DNA from: Mucilaginibacter sp.
GTDB taxonomy: Bacteria; Bacteroidota; Bacteroidia; Sphingobacteriales; Sphingobacteriaceae
NCBI RefSeq assembly: GCF_028288205.1
Contig: NZ_JAQBOD010000016.1
Coordinates: forward strand, 1-64,000
Reading direction: 5' to 3'
Length of the DNA stretch: 64,000 nt
Shown here piece by piece: positions 16,367 through 23,463 of the stretch. Numbering within the stretch: position 1 is the stretch's first letter; every line of letters starts with the position of its first letter. The notes beneath the pieces are model-generated. The model did not search any database. It was not told the DNA's origin and saw only the letters and a program-made list of their open reading frames with translations. A program made the translations under genes and the position numbers.

Positions 16367-16374
16367 CAAATGTA
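16367..16374 (-). promoter_or_regulatory. -7 element of the hisS promoter
   Basis: CAAATGTA on the plus strand is TACATTTG on the minus strand, a TAnnTTTG match that ends 4 nt before the hisS ATG, implying a leaderless or nearly leaderless mRNA. The -33 box is not clear. Confidence 0.5.
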
Positions 16375-16383
16375 CAAAAAAAT

Positions 16384-16475
16384 CAGCCCCAGCCCCCTCT
16401 AAATCTCCCCCGGTAGGGGAGACTTTTGATTACTTTTTTTAAGCCCTCCCTACCGGGGAGGGTTTGGGTGGGGCC
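16384..16475. repeat. C-rich inverted element between hisS and the VOC gene
   Basis: CAGCCCCAGCCCCCTCTAAA with TCTCCCCCGGTAGGGGAGAC (16384-16423) and CCCTCCCTACCGGGGAGGG with TTTGGGTGGGGC (about 16443-16475) are inverted relatives around an AT-rich centre. The right half supplies the last codons (RPHPNPPR) and the TAG stop of the VOC gene at 16450. Confidence 0.6.
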
Positions 16476-16833
16476 TATACTCCAACAACTCCATCCTATT
16501 ACCAAACGGATCAATAAAAGTAAAGCGTATGCGGTTAGGTATTGCGGGCTCTTCGAATATCTGCACGCCATAATCCTCTAAATGCTTACGGGCGGCAGCC
16601 AGATCGCTTACCTCAAAAGCCGTATGGCGAAAGGTGCGCGCTATTGGTTTTTCTATGCCTACATGCAGTTCTATATCGGCAACTTTAAACCAATATCCGG
16701 GTACTTTAAAAACATGGTCGGGGCGTTGAATGGGGTCCAGACCCAAAACATCTTTATAAAACGCCCGTGCCTCTTCCAGCCTTTCGGGTGCTACGCAAAT
16801 GTTAATATGGTCGGTGCGTTTAAAGTTTATCAT
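16450..16833 (-). CDS. VOC family protein (glyoxalase/bleomycin-resistance fold)
   Basis: 127-aa single-module VOC protein with paired beta-alpha-beta-beta-beta units. The opening DHINICVAPERLEEARAFYKD holds the first His of a possible metal site (given here as residues 8-28 with His9). ELHVGIEKP and the closing FIDPFGNRMELLEYRP (with the terminal Glu) complete the usual metal triad region. The start overlaps the stop of the second VOC gene by 4 nt (ATGA), so the two are translationally coupled. The C-terminal RPHPNPPR is encoded by a C-rich repeat and is probably not native. The substrate is unknown. Confidence 0.85.
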   Translation of the reverse strand: MINFKRTDHINICVAPERLEEARAFYKDVLGLDPIQRPDHVFKVPGYWFKVADIELHVGIEKPIARTFRHTAFEVSDLAAARKHLEDYGVQIFEEPAIPNRIRFTFIDPFGNRMELLEYRPHPNPPR

Positions 16834-17213
16834 TGTTCTTCGTGTTCGGCAAAAGTAAGTACATAGCCGTTATTGTCTTTTATGGAAAACTCTGTAGCGC
16901 CATAAAAAGTTGTTTCCAATCCTTTTAATACGGTTACTTTATCTTTTATCTTTTCATAAAACCCACGTATGTCTTTCAGGTTGATATATAGCAATAATGA
17001 ACCACCATTTTGTCTTGATATTTCTGGCAGCTCATCAGCCAGGCTTTCATAAGTTTGAAACATCATAGTAACGCTGCCATTTGCCATCATGACCCATACA
17101 AGGTTGTCGCCTTCTTCGGGCACAGACATGGTTGTTTTGAAACCAAGCAGCTCATAAAAAGCAACGGTTGCTTTCATATCACTAACGAAAATATTGGGCG
17201 ATAAGCTTTCCAT
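16830..17213 (-). CDS. VOC family protein
   Basis: 127 aa, the first gene of a two-gene VOC operon on the minus strand. It begins SLSPNIFVSDMKATVAFYE, a typical VOC first strand and helix, and ends with FSIKDNNGYVLTFAEH, which has the usual N-G-Y-x-L-x-F closing strand. The middle part (TMMFQTYESLADELPEISR) matches VOC proteins that bind small organic ligands. The first metal-ligand position is Asn/Ser rather than His, so metal-dependent catalysis is uncertain. It overlaps the next gene by 4 nt. The specific reaction is unknown. Confidence 0.82.
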   Translation of the reverse strand: MESLSPNIFVSDMKATVAFYELLGFKTTMSVPEEGDNLVWVMMANGSVTMMFQTYESLADELPEISRQNGGSLLLYINLKDIRGFYEKIKDKVTVLKGLETTFYGATEFSIKDNNGYVLTFAEHEEQ

Positions 17214-17290
17214 AATTTTGTGTTGTTTGTTACCCGGTTATGACCAGATAAAGATAACGGATTTCCTAACTTTATCCCATTATAAAAAAA

Positions 17291-17323
17291 ACACTCATTC
17301 AATAATTCACTCAATCACTCATT
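17291..17323. repeat. Degenerate octamer run (CACTCATT word)
   Basis: ACTCATT, CAATAATT, CACTCAAT, CACTCATT immediately upstream of the ATG at 17331. It is the reverse complement of the word seen at 4756-4788 and in the left arm at 38382. Confidence 0.6.
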
Positions 17324-17330
17324 ATAAACC

Positions 17331-17678
17331 ATGGGAAAACTTATAGAAGATTTTGAGGCCTACCGCACCAAAATGAATGACAGGATAATGGAATCGTCAA
17401 ACACCAACATTAAACGATTCTTCGCTTTAGATACCACCACTTATGCCGATGGCGCGCTGGATGTAAAAACCAAGGAAATGCTGGGCCTGGTAGCATCAAT
17501 GGTGCTGCGTTGCGATGATTGTATTAAATACCACTTAGGCAAATGCCATGAAGCTGGCGTAAAGCATGATGAAATGAACGAGGTGTTTATGATAGCTAAT
17601 TTGGTTGGTGGGTCGATTGTTATTCCACATTATAGAAGAGCGGTAGAGTATTGGGATGAGTTGTGTTTGGAGTCTTAA
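17331..17678 (+). CDS. Carboxymuconolactone decarboxylase (AhpD-like) family protein
   Basis: 115-aa all-helical CMD-family protein. The AhpD-type redox motif is present as LRCDDCIKYHLGKCHEAG (about residues 62-79), with the CxxC pair and the following His, which suggests peroxidase or disulfide-reductase activity rather than lactone decarboxylation. Length is typical for a single-domain member. The last two codons (Glu-Ser) and the TAA stop belong to a heptamer repeat, so the C-terminus has been rewritten by the repeat or the repeat arose from it. An octamer run lies directly before the start. The partner protein is unknown. Confidence 0.87.
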   Translation: MGKLIEDFEAYRTKMNDRIMESSNTNIKRFFALDTTTYADGALDVKTKEMLGLVASMVLRCDDCIKYHLGKCHEAGVKHDEMNEVFMIANLVGGSIVIPHYRRAVEYWDELCLES

Positions 17679-18171
17679 GTCTGGAGTCTAAAGTCCTAAG
17701 TCTTTTACCTATTGGTTATTCAATATAAAATTGCGACTTTGTATTGTCAACCTAAGTCATTAAAAAATGAGCTCGTTTAGAGATTTGATCGCCTATAAAA
17801 AGTCATTTGCATTATCGATGGAAATTTTTTTCCTTACAAAAGGCTTTCCCAAAGAAGAAACTTACAGTCTTATTGACCAAATAAGGCGTTCGTCGAGGGC
17901 GGTTTTTGCTTGTATTGCAGAAGCTTACAAAAAGCGAAGATATCCTAATCATTTTGTTAGTAAACTTACAGACGCAGATATGGAAAATGGCGAAACCCAA
18001 TCCTGGCTTGATGCTTCATTGGCTTGTAGTTATATTACAAATGAAAAGTTTGTCGAATTAAATCAACAGGCCGAAGAAGTATCGCGTTTACTTACGTATA
18101 TGATAAACAATCCTGATAAATTTAAATAAAAATGACTCAAGACTTCAGACTCAAGACTTCAGACTTAAAAA
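17669..18171. repeat. Inverted pair of heptamer arms enclosing a four-helix-bundle gene
   Basis: Left arm 17669-17705: AGTCTTA, AGTCTGG, AGTCTAA, AGTCCTA, AGTCTTT. Right arm about 18135-18171: GACTCAA, GACTTCA, GACTCAA, GACTTCA, GACTTAA, which is the inverted form of the same word. Between them is the complete gene at 17767-18129. The left arm holds the stop codon of the preceding gene; the right arm is translated as the N-terminus of Tag. Confidence 0.7.
17767..18129 (+). CDS. Four-helix-bundle protein (23S rRNA IVP / S23 family)
   Basis: 120-aa helical protein of the S23/IVP family, relatives of which are encoded in 23S rRNA intervening sequences and, as Avd, in diversity-generating retroelements. 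The family hallmarks are clear: FPKEETYSLIDQIRRSSRAV (about residues 27-46), IAEAYKKRRYPNHFVSKLTD (about 50-69) and ENGETQSWLDASLAC (about 73-87). It is not in rRNA here; it sits alone between an AhpD-like gene and tag. Heptamer arms in inverted orientation flank it on both sides, which makes it look like cargo of a small element. The biochemical role of free-standing members is unknown; basic residues suggest nucleic-acid binding. Confidence 0.9.
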   Translation: MSSFRDLIAYKKSFALSMEIFFLTKGFPKEETYSLIDQIRRSSRAVFACIAEAYKKRRYPNHFVSKLTDADMENGETQSWLDASLACSYITNEKFVELNQQAEEVSRLLTYMINNPDKFK

Positions 18172-18707
18172 GATGCTCATGGCCCGGTACAGACCCGCTC
18201 TACCTAAAATATCACGACGAAGAATGGGGAAAAGTAACCCATGATGATAAAGTATTATTTGAGTTTTTAATACTCGAAGCAGCACAGGCCGGCTTAAGCT
18301 GGATAACCATTTTGCGAAGGCGCGAAGGCTATCGTAAGGCCTTCGCAAATTTTGATGTGCATAAAGTAGCCGCGTTTACTAATGAGGATGTGAAGCGTTT
18401 GATGCAGGATGCAGGCATTATCCGTAACCGGTTAAAAATCATCGCCGCTATTAAAAATGCCCAGCTGTTTTTAGAAGTGCAAAAGGAGTTTGGGTCGTTT
18501 GATAAATACCTGTACAGTTTTATGCCTGATAGTAAACCGATTATCAATAATTCCGGGATCACACCAGTTACCACCCCCATATCTGATGCCATAAGCAAGG
18601 ATATGAAAAAGCGGGGCTTTAAATTTTTTGGCAGTACCATTTGCTATGCGCACATGCAGGCAACGGGTATGGTTAATGACCACGTGCCGGGCTGTAGTTT
18701 TAAATAA
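18132..18707 (+). CDS. tag: DNA-3-methyladenine glycosylase I (Tag)
   Basis: Base-excision-repair glycosylase removing 3-methyladenine, 191 aa. The core begins at CSWPGTDPLYLKYHDEEWG (residues 16-34), which holds the first zinc-binding Cys and the substrate-pocket EEWG. SWITILRRREGYRKAFANFD follows, and the C-terminal zinc ligands are in ICYAHMQATGMVNDHVPGCS. The first 15 residues (MTQDFRLKTSDLKRC) are translated from the heptamer repeat and replace the very short N-terminus normal in this family; there is no other in-frame ATG before the core. The gene starts 2 nt after the four-helix-bundle gene's stop codon. Confidence 0.92.
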   Translation: MTQDFRLKTSDLKRCSWPGTDPLYLKYHDEEWGKVTHDDKVLFEFLILEAAQAGLSWITILRRREGYRKAFANFDVHKVAAFTNEDVKRLMQDAGIIRNRLKIIAAIKNAQLFLEVQKEFGSFDKYLYSFMPDSKPIINNSGITPVTTPISDAISKDMKKRGFKFFGSTICYAHMQATGMVNDHVPGCSFK

Positions 18708-18861
18708 CACTAATTGCACGAATTTTTTCGAATTACACGAATTAATGAGCTAATAAATGCCTTTCTTTAGTGGACATAAATGCTATTTTTGCGTAGATCA
18801 TTGTATGAATACGAAGCGAATTAGTAATTCGTGTAATTCGAAAAAATTCGTGCAATTAGTG
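18708..18861. repeat. Perfect 37-bp inverted repeat with 80-bp spacer
   Basis: Arm 18708-18744 (CACTAATTGCACGAATTTTT onwards) is the exact reverse complement of 18825-18861. The arms consist of AATTCG/AATTACACG-type words. The left arm follows the tag stop codon at once; the right arm ends 10 nt before the polA ATG. The spacer holds a promoter-like TATTTTTG. Confidence 0.85.
18762..18791 (+). promoter_or_regulatory. Candidate polA promoter inside the inverted-repeat spacer
   Basis: TTTC (18762-18765), an 18-nt gap, then TATTTTTG (18784-18791), a perfect TAnnTTTG box. Transcription from here would place the right 37-nt arm in the polA 5' leader without its partner. Confidence 0.45.
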
Positions 18862-18871
18862 AAGAAATTCA

Positions 18872-21682
18872 ATGAAGAAGTTATTTCTATTAGATGGTAT
18901 GGCCCTGATATACCGGGCGCATTTTGCTTTAAGTAAAACTCCGCGGTTTACTTCGGGAGGTTTAAATACTTCGGCAGTTATGGGTTTTACCAATACTTTG
19001 CTGGAGGTATTGAAAAAAGAAAAACCAACCCACATGGCCGTGGTATTTGATACGGATGCACCTACCGAGCGCCATACCGATTTTGCCGCTTACAAAGCAC
19101 ATCGCGAGTCGATGCCCGAAGATCTTTCGGCAGCCATTCCTTATATATTTAAATTGATACTGGGTTTTAACATCCCGGTTATTACATCTGATGGCTACGA
19201 AGCTGATGATATTATAGGCACCCTTGCCAAAAAGGCCGAGCAAAAGGGTTACCAGGTTTATTGCATGACACCTGATAAGGATTTTGCACAATTGGTGTCC
19301 GACAATATCTTCATTTACAAGCCTGCCCGCATGGGTAATGATATGGAGATATTGGGTGTTAAAGAGGTATTGGCTAAATGGGAAATTGAACGCCCTGAAC
19401 AGGTTATTGATATTTTGGGTTTATGGGGAGACGCGGTAGACGGTATTCCGGGTATTCCGGGTATCGGCGAAAAGACCGCTAAATTATTGATCAAACAATA
19501 TGGTTCAGTCGAAGAGATAATTAATCATAGTCACGAATTAAAAGGCAAACTGCGCGAAAATGTGGAGACATTTGCCGAGCAAGGTTTAATGTCGAAAAAG
19601 CTGGCTACCATCAACCTAAATTCGCCTGTTGAGTTGGATGAGGCCGGACTGGAAATGTGCGACCCAAGCAGGGAACTATTAGAACCCTTGTTTGCGGAGT
19701 TGGAGTTTAGAACTTTAGGCCGACGTGTTTTTGGTGATGATTTCAGCATTACCGAAATTAAAGCAGCAGGCACACAAATTGATCTGTTTGGCTCCCCTGT
19801 AGCCGAAGGTCGTACTACTATGACGGTTGATGTGCAGGATATAAAAGAACCTGAATTTGCAGCGGTATCAAAAAATATAAACAACGTTCCGCATCAATAT
19901 TACCTGGCGGATACTAAAGAAAAGCGGGCCGATCTCATCGCCTTGCTTAAAAAACAAAAAAGCTTCTGCTTTGATACCGAAACTACCGGCACCGATGCCA
20001 ATAACTGTGAGTTGGTAGGATTGTCATTTGCTATTAAAGCTGCCGAAGGTTGGTATGTACCTGTTCCTGTCGATCAGCAGGAGGTACAGGCCATTGTGAA
20101 CGAATTTAAGGAGGTGATGGAAGATGCCACTATTGGTAAGATTGGGCAAAACCTGAAGTTTGATATCCTGATGCTTAAATGGTATGACGTACAAATAAAA
20201 GGCGACTTGTTTGATACCATGATGGCGCATTATATCATTGACCCCGACACGCGCCACGGCATGGATGTGCTGAGTGAAAACTATTTAGGCTACAAGCCCG
20301 TTTCCATTACCGAATTGATTGGCCCCAAAGGCAAGAACCAGGGCAGCATGCGAGACGTGGAGATAGAGAAGATAAAAGAATATGCTGCGGAAGATGCCGA
20401 TATTACCCTGCAACTAAAAGAGATATTTGAACCAAAGATAAAAGCAGTTGGCGCTGATGACCTGTTACATAAAATTGAGAACCCACTGATATATGTATTG
20501 GCTGATATAGAGCACGAGGGTGTAAAAATTGACCATGACACCCTCCGCGAGTTTTCAAAGGACCTGGAAACAGATATAGCGGTTCTGGAAAAAACAGTTT
20601 ATGAAAAAGCAGGGGTGCGTTTCAATATCGCATCACCGAAACAACTGGGCGAAGTGCTGTTTGAAAAGCTAATGCTTGATCCTAAAGCCAAGAAAACCAA
20701 AACCGGCCAATACCAAACCGGCGAGGACGTGCTGCTGGCATTAGCTAACAAAAGCGATATTGTACGCGATATATTAGATTATCGCCAGTTACAAAAACTA
20801 AAGTCGACGTATGTTGATGCTTTACCGCAAATGGTAAATCAAAAAACCGGACGGGTGCATACCAGCTACAACCAGGCAGTAGCGGCAACCGGGCGTTTAA
20901 GCTCAACCAATCCCAACCTGCAAAATATTCCTATCCGTACCGAGCGTGGGCGCGAAGTGCGTAAGGCATTTATTCCGCGCGATAGCGGGCACAGTATTGT
21001 ATCTGCGGATTATTCGCAAATAGAGCTGCGCATTATTGCCGAAATAAGCAAGGACGAAAATATGATGGATGCCTTTGTGCGTAACATCGATATCCATACG
21101 GCCACTGCCGCCAATGTTTATGGTATAGCGGTTGAAGATGTGGACAGTACCCAGCGCCGCAATGCCAAAGCGGTAAACTTTGGTATCATATATGGGCAGT
21201 CGGCATTTGGCTTATCACAAAATTTAGGTATCCCGCGTAAGGAGGCTGCCGAAATTATAGAAAACTACTTTGCCCAGTTTCCCGGCATTAAACGGTATAT
21301 GAACGATACCATGAACTTTGCCCGCGAAAATGGCTTTGTAACCACCCTGATGGGCCGCAGGCGTTACCTGCGCGATATAAATTCGGCCAACCAAACCGTG
21401 CGCGGCTTTGCCGAACGAAATGCCATTAACGCGCCTATACAGGGCTCGGCGGCTGATATGATAAAGATAGCCATGATCAATATCCACCGTGAGTTTAAAG
21501 AGCAAAAGTTGGATAGTCGAATGACCATGCAGGTGCATGATGAGTTGGTGTTTGATGTGCCGCATCATGAAATTGAGATTGTTAAGCCTATTATTATGCA
21601 TAATATGAAAAATGCTATAAAAACTATAGTGCCTATTATTGTTGAGATTGGTACGGGATTGAATTGGTTGGAGGCGCATTGA
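18872..21682 (+). CDS. polA: DNA polymerase I
   Basis: Family A polymerase of 936 aa for Okazaki-fragment processing and repair synthesis. The N-terminal 5' nuclease domain (about 1-290) includes EADDIIGTLA and GIPGIPGIGEKTA. The 3'-5' proofreading domain appears intact: FDTETTGTD with D368 and E370, and a later YAAEDADITLQL. The polymerase domain shows motif A DYSQIELRIIA (about 713), motif B RRNAKAVNFGIIYGQSA, and motif C MQVHDELVFDVP (about 890). All catalytic acids are present. The start codon is 10 nt after a long inverted repeat. It is probably transcribed from its own promoter within that repeat. Confidence 0.96.
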   Translation: MKKLFLLDGMALIYRAHFALSKTPRFTSGGLNTSAVMGFTNTLLEVLKKEKPTHMAVVFDTDAPTERHTDFAAYKAHRESMPEDLSAAIPYIFKLILGFNIPVITSDGYEADDIIGTLAKKAEQKGYQVYCMTPDKDFAQLVSDNIFIYKPARMGNDMEILGVKEVLAKWEIERPEQVIDILGLWGDAVDGIPGIPGIGEKTAKLLIKQYGSVEEIINHSHELKGKLRENVETFAEQGLMSKKLATINLNSPVELDEAGLEMCDPSRELLEPLFAELEFRTLGRRVFGDDFSITEIKAAGTQIDLFGSPVAEGRTTMTVDVQDIKEPEFAAVSKNINNVPHQYYLADTKEKRADLIALLKKQKSFCFDTETTGTDANNCELVGLSFAIKAAEGWYVPVPVDQQEVQAIVNEFKEVMEDATIGKIGQNLKFDILMLKWYDVQIKGDLFDTMMAHYIIDPDTRHGMDVLSENYLGYKPVSITELIGPKGKNQGSMRDVEIEKIKEYAAEDADITLQLKEIFEPKIKAVGADDLLHKIENPLIYVLADIEHEGVKIDHDTLREFSKDLETDIAVLEKTVYEKAGVRFNIASPKQLGEVLFEKLMLDPKAKKTKTGQYQTGEDVLLALANKSDIVRDILDYRQLQKLKSTYVDALPQMVNQKTGRVHTSYNQAVAATGRLSSTNPNLQNIPIRTERGREVRKAFIPRDSGHSIVSADYSQIELRIIAEISKDENMMDAFVRNIDIHTATAANVYGIAVEDVDSTQRRNAKAVNFGIIYGQSAFGLSQNLGIPRKEAAEIIENYFAQFPGIKRYMNDTMNFARENGFVTTLMGRRRYLRDINSANQTVRGFAERNAINAPIQGSAADMIKIAMINIHREFKEQKLDSRMTMQVHDELVFDVPHHEIEIVKPIIMHNMKNAIKTIVPIIVEIGTGLNWLEAH

Positions 21683-21755
21683 TAATTATACCCTTTTGTC
21701 ATCCTGCATAGTTCTTCACTACGTTACCTATAATGTGTTTGTTTAAACCTTGTCA

Positions 21756-21786
21756 GACTTGCGAAATTTTTAAAACTTCGCAAGTC
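21756..21786. repeat. Hairpin GACTTGCGAA..TTCGCAAGTC
   Basis: A 10-bp perfect stem around ATTTTTAAAAC, downstream of polA and preceded by AACCTTGTCA. A hairpin of similar build, GATTTG..CAAATC around TTTTAAAA, lies at 50123-50153. The rest of the 21683-22035 gap is AT-rich leader of glgA without a gene. It could act as a terminator, although a T-tract is lacking. Confidence 0.5.
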
Positions 21787-21984
21787 CTCAAAACGTCATT
21801 TCACCTTCAGAATTTTGTGGAATTTTACAATACAGAATGGCAATTTCCTAGCACTATCGCACAGTCAATTACAATAATAAAAATTTCTAATCCATAAAAA
21901 AGACTTATAATTCATAAATAGCAATTAAACTGCCATTTAGGTTAAATATTTATATCGTTAAAAACACATTTTTCAAATTATGTG

Positions 21985-22017
21985 TTTGTTTATTTGCGGG
22001 AATGTTTAGTATCTTAA
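21985..22017 (+). promoter_or_regulatory. Candidate promoter of glgA
   Basis: TTTG (21985-21988), a 21-nt gap, then TATCTTAA (22010-22017), a 6-of-8 match to TAnnTTTG, 18 nt before the glgA ATG. Confidence 0.35.
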
Positions 22018-22035
22018 TCCCTGTATAAAACCCCG

Positions 22036-23463
22036 ATGAGAATATTTCACCTAAGTGCCGAATGTTACCCCGTTGCCAAAGTTGGCGGCCTTGCCGATGT
22101 TGTTGGCGCGTTACCTAAATACCAAAATTTAGCAGGGTTAAACGCGGCGGTTGTTATGCCTTATTACGACCGTAAATTTGTTCGCGAAAATGTATTTGAT
22201 ACGGTTTTCCAGGGAGCGACATTATTGGGTACCCGCAGGTTATATTTTGAAATACTGAAAGAAAAAACAGATAAGCTGGGATTTGAGCTTTACCTGGTAA
22301 AGATCCCCGGTTTATTAGACCGCGAAAATATTTATAGCTACCCGGACGAAACAGAGCAATTTATCGCTTTTCAGATAGCCTTTTTAGATTGGATAAGCTA
22401 CTCGCAGCAATCGCCGGATATTATTCATTGCCATGACCATCATTCAGGATTAGTGCCGTTTTTACTGCAGCACTCTAAATTGTATACAAGGCTGGCCAAA
22501 ACGGCTACCGTGTTTACTATACATAATGGCCAGTATCACGGCGCTTTTGGCTGGGATAGGTTGTCATATCTGCCGGAAATTGACCTTACCAAAACCGGCT
22601 TGCTTGATTGGAGCGGTGGTATTAATCCGTTAGCATCGGCAGTAAGGTGTGCCTCAAGGTATACTACCGTATCGCCAAGCTATTTAGAAGAACTGACTGT
22701 GAGTTCTAATGGATTAGAATTTTTATTCTTTTTAGAACGGGCCAGGGGCATCGGCATCATTAACGGTATTGATACCGAAGTATGGAACCCGGCAACTGAC
22801 CCAATGATTGTAGAGAAATACACGTCGGCTAAGATCGCCGCAGGCAAACAAAAAAACAAAGAGGCGCTATGCACACGTTTTAACCTTGACCCCGCTAAAC
22901 CTTTAATATCATTTATTGGCCGGTTAGTTGTTGAAAAAGGGGCCGACCTATTGGCCGAAGCCATTGAAACAAGCCTGGCCGAATTTGAAGGAAAAGTTAC
23001 CTTCCTGGTGTTAGGCACAGGTGAGCCCGAAATGGAAAAAGATCTGCAGGAGGTAAAAGAAAAATTCCCTGCAGACTGTAATGTTTACATTGGCTATAAT
23101 GAAGAGCTGGCACACCTGGTATATGCCGGATCAGACTTTTTGCTGATGCCGTCGCGGGTTGAACCCTGTGGGCTTAATCAATTATACGCTATGCGTTATG
23201 GCACCATGCCTATGGTAAGAAGCACCGGCGGATTAAAAGATACCGTTATTGATTTTGGCGATGCAGGAGGATATGGCATACGCTACAACAATGCCAGCGT
23301 AACAGATATTTGCTATGCAATTAGCCGCGCGGTAGTACTTTACAAGGATGAAAAAAAACTACAACTATTACATAAGCGGATGATGGCCCTTGATTTTTCG
23401 TGGGATGTATCTGCCAAACAATATATGGAACTGTACAAAAGTTTAAAACCCACAACAATATGA
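22036..23463 (+). CDS. glgA: Glycogen synthase (GT5)
   Basis: ADP-glucose-dependent starch/glycogen synthase of 475 aa, GT5 family. The N-terminal ADP-glucose loop reads KVGGLADVVGALPK (residues 15-28). Other conserved parts are TIHNGQYHGAFGWD, the GT-B hinge FIGRLVVEKGADLL (about 294-307) and the C-terminal nucleotide-binding stretch PSRVEPCGLNQLYAMRYGT followed by STGGLKDTV. The last codons overlap glgC by 4 nt (ATGA), so the two genes are one operon and translationally coupled. Together they make ADP-glucose and polymerise it. No branching enzyme or phosphorylase gene is adjacent. Confidence 0.93.
   Translation: MRIFHLSAECYPVAKVGGLADVVGALPKYQNLAGLNAAVVMPYYDRKFVRENVFDTVFQGATLLGTRRLYFEILKEKTDKLGFELYLVKIPGLLDRENIYSYPDETEQFIAFQIAFLDWISYSQQSPDIIHCHDHHSGLVPFLLQHSKLYTRLAKTATVFTIHNGQYHGAFGWDRLSYLPEIDLTKTGLLDWSGGINPLASAVRCASRYTTVSPSYLEELTVSSNGLEFLFFLERARGIGIINGIDTEVWNPATDPMIVEKYTSAKIAAGKQKNKEALCTRFNLDPAKPLISFIGRLVVEKGADLLAEAIETSLAEFEGKVTFLVLGTGEPEMEKDLQEVKEKFPADCNVYIGYNEELAHLVYAGSDFLLMPSRVEPCGLNQLYAMRYGTMPMVRSTGGLKDTVIDFGDAGGYGIRYNNASVTDICYAISRAVVLYKDEKKLQLLHKRMMALDFSWDVSAKQYMELYKSLKPTTI

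Noticed and set aside
23400-23459. 20-codon upstream extension of glgC inside glgA
   Set aside because: The 4-nt ATGA overlap at 23460 gives the normal start; the extension has no counterpart in the family.
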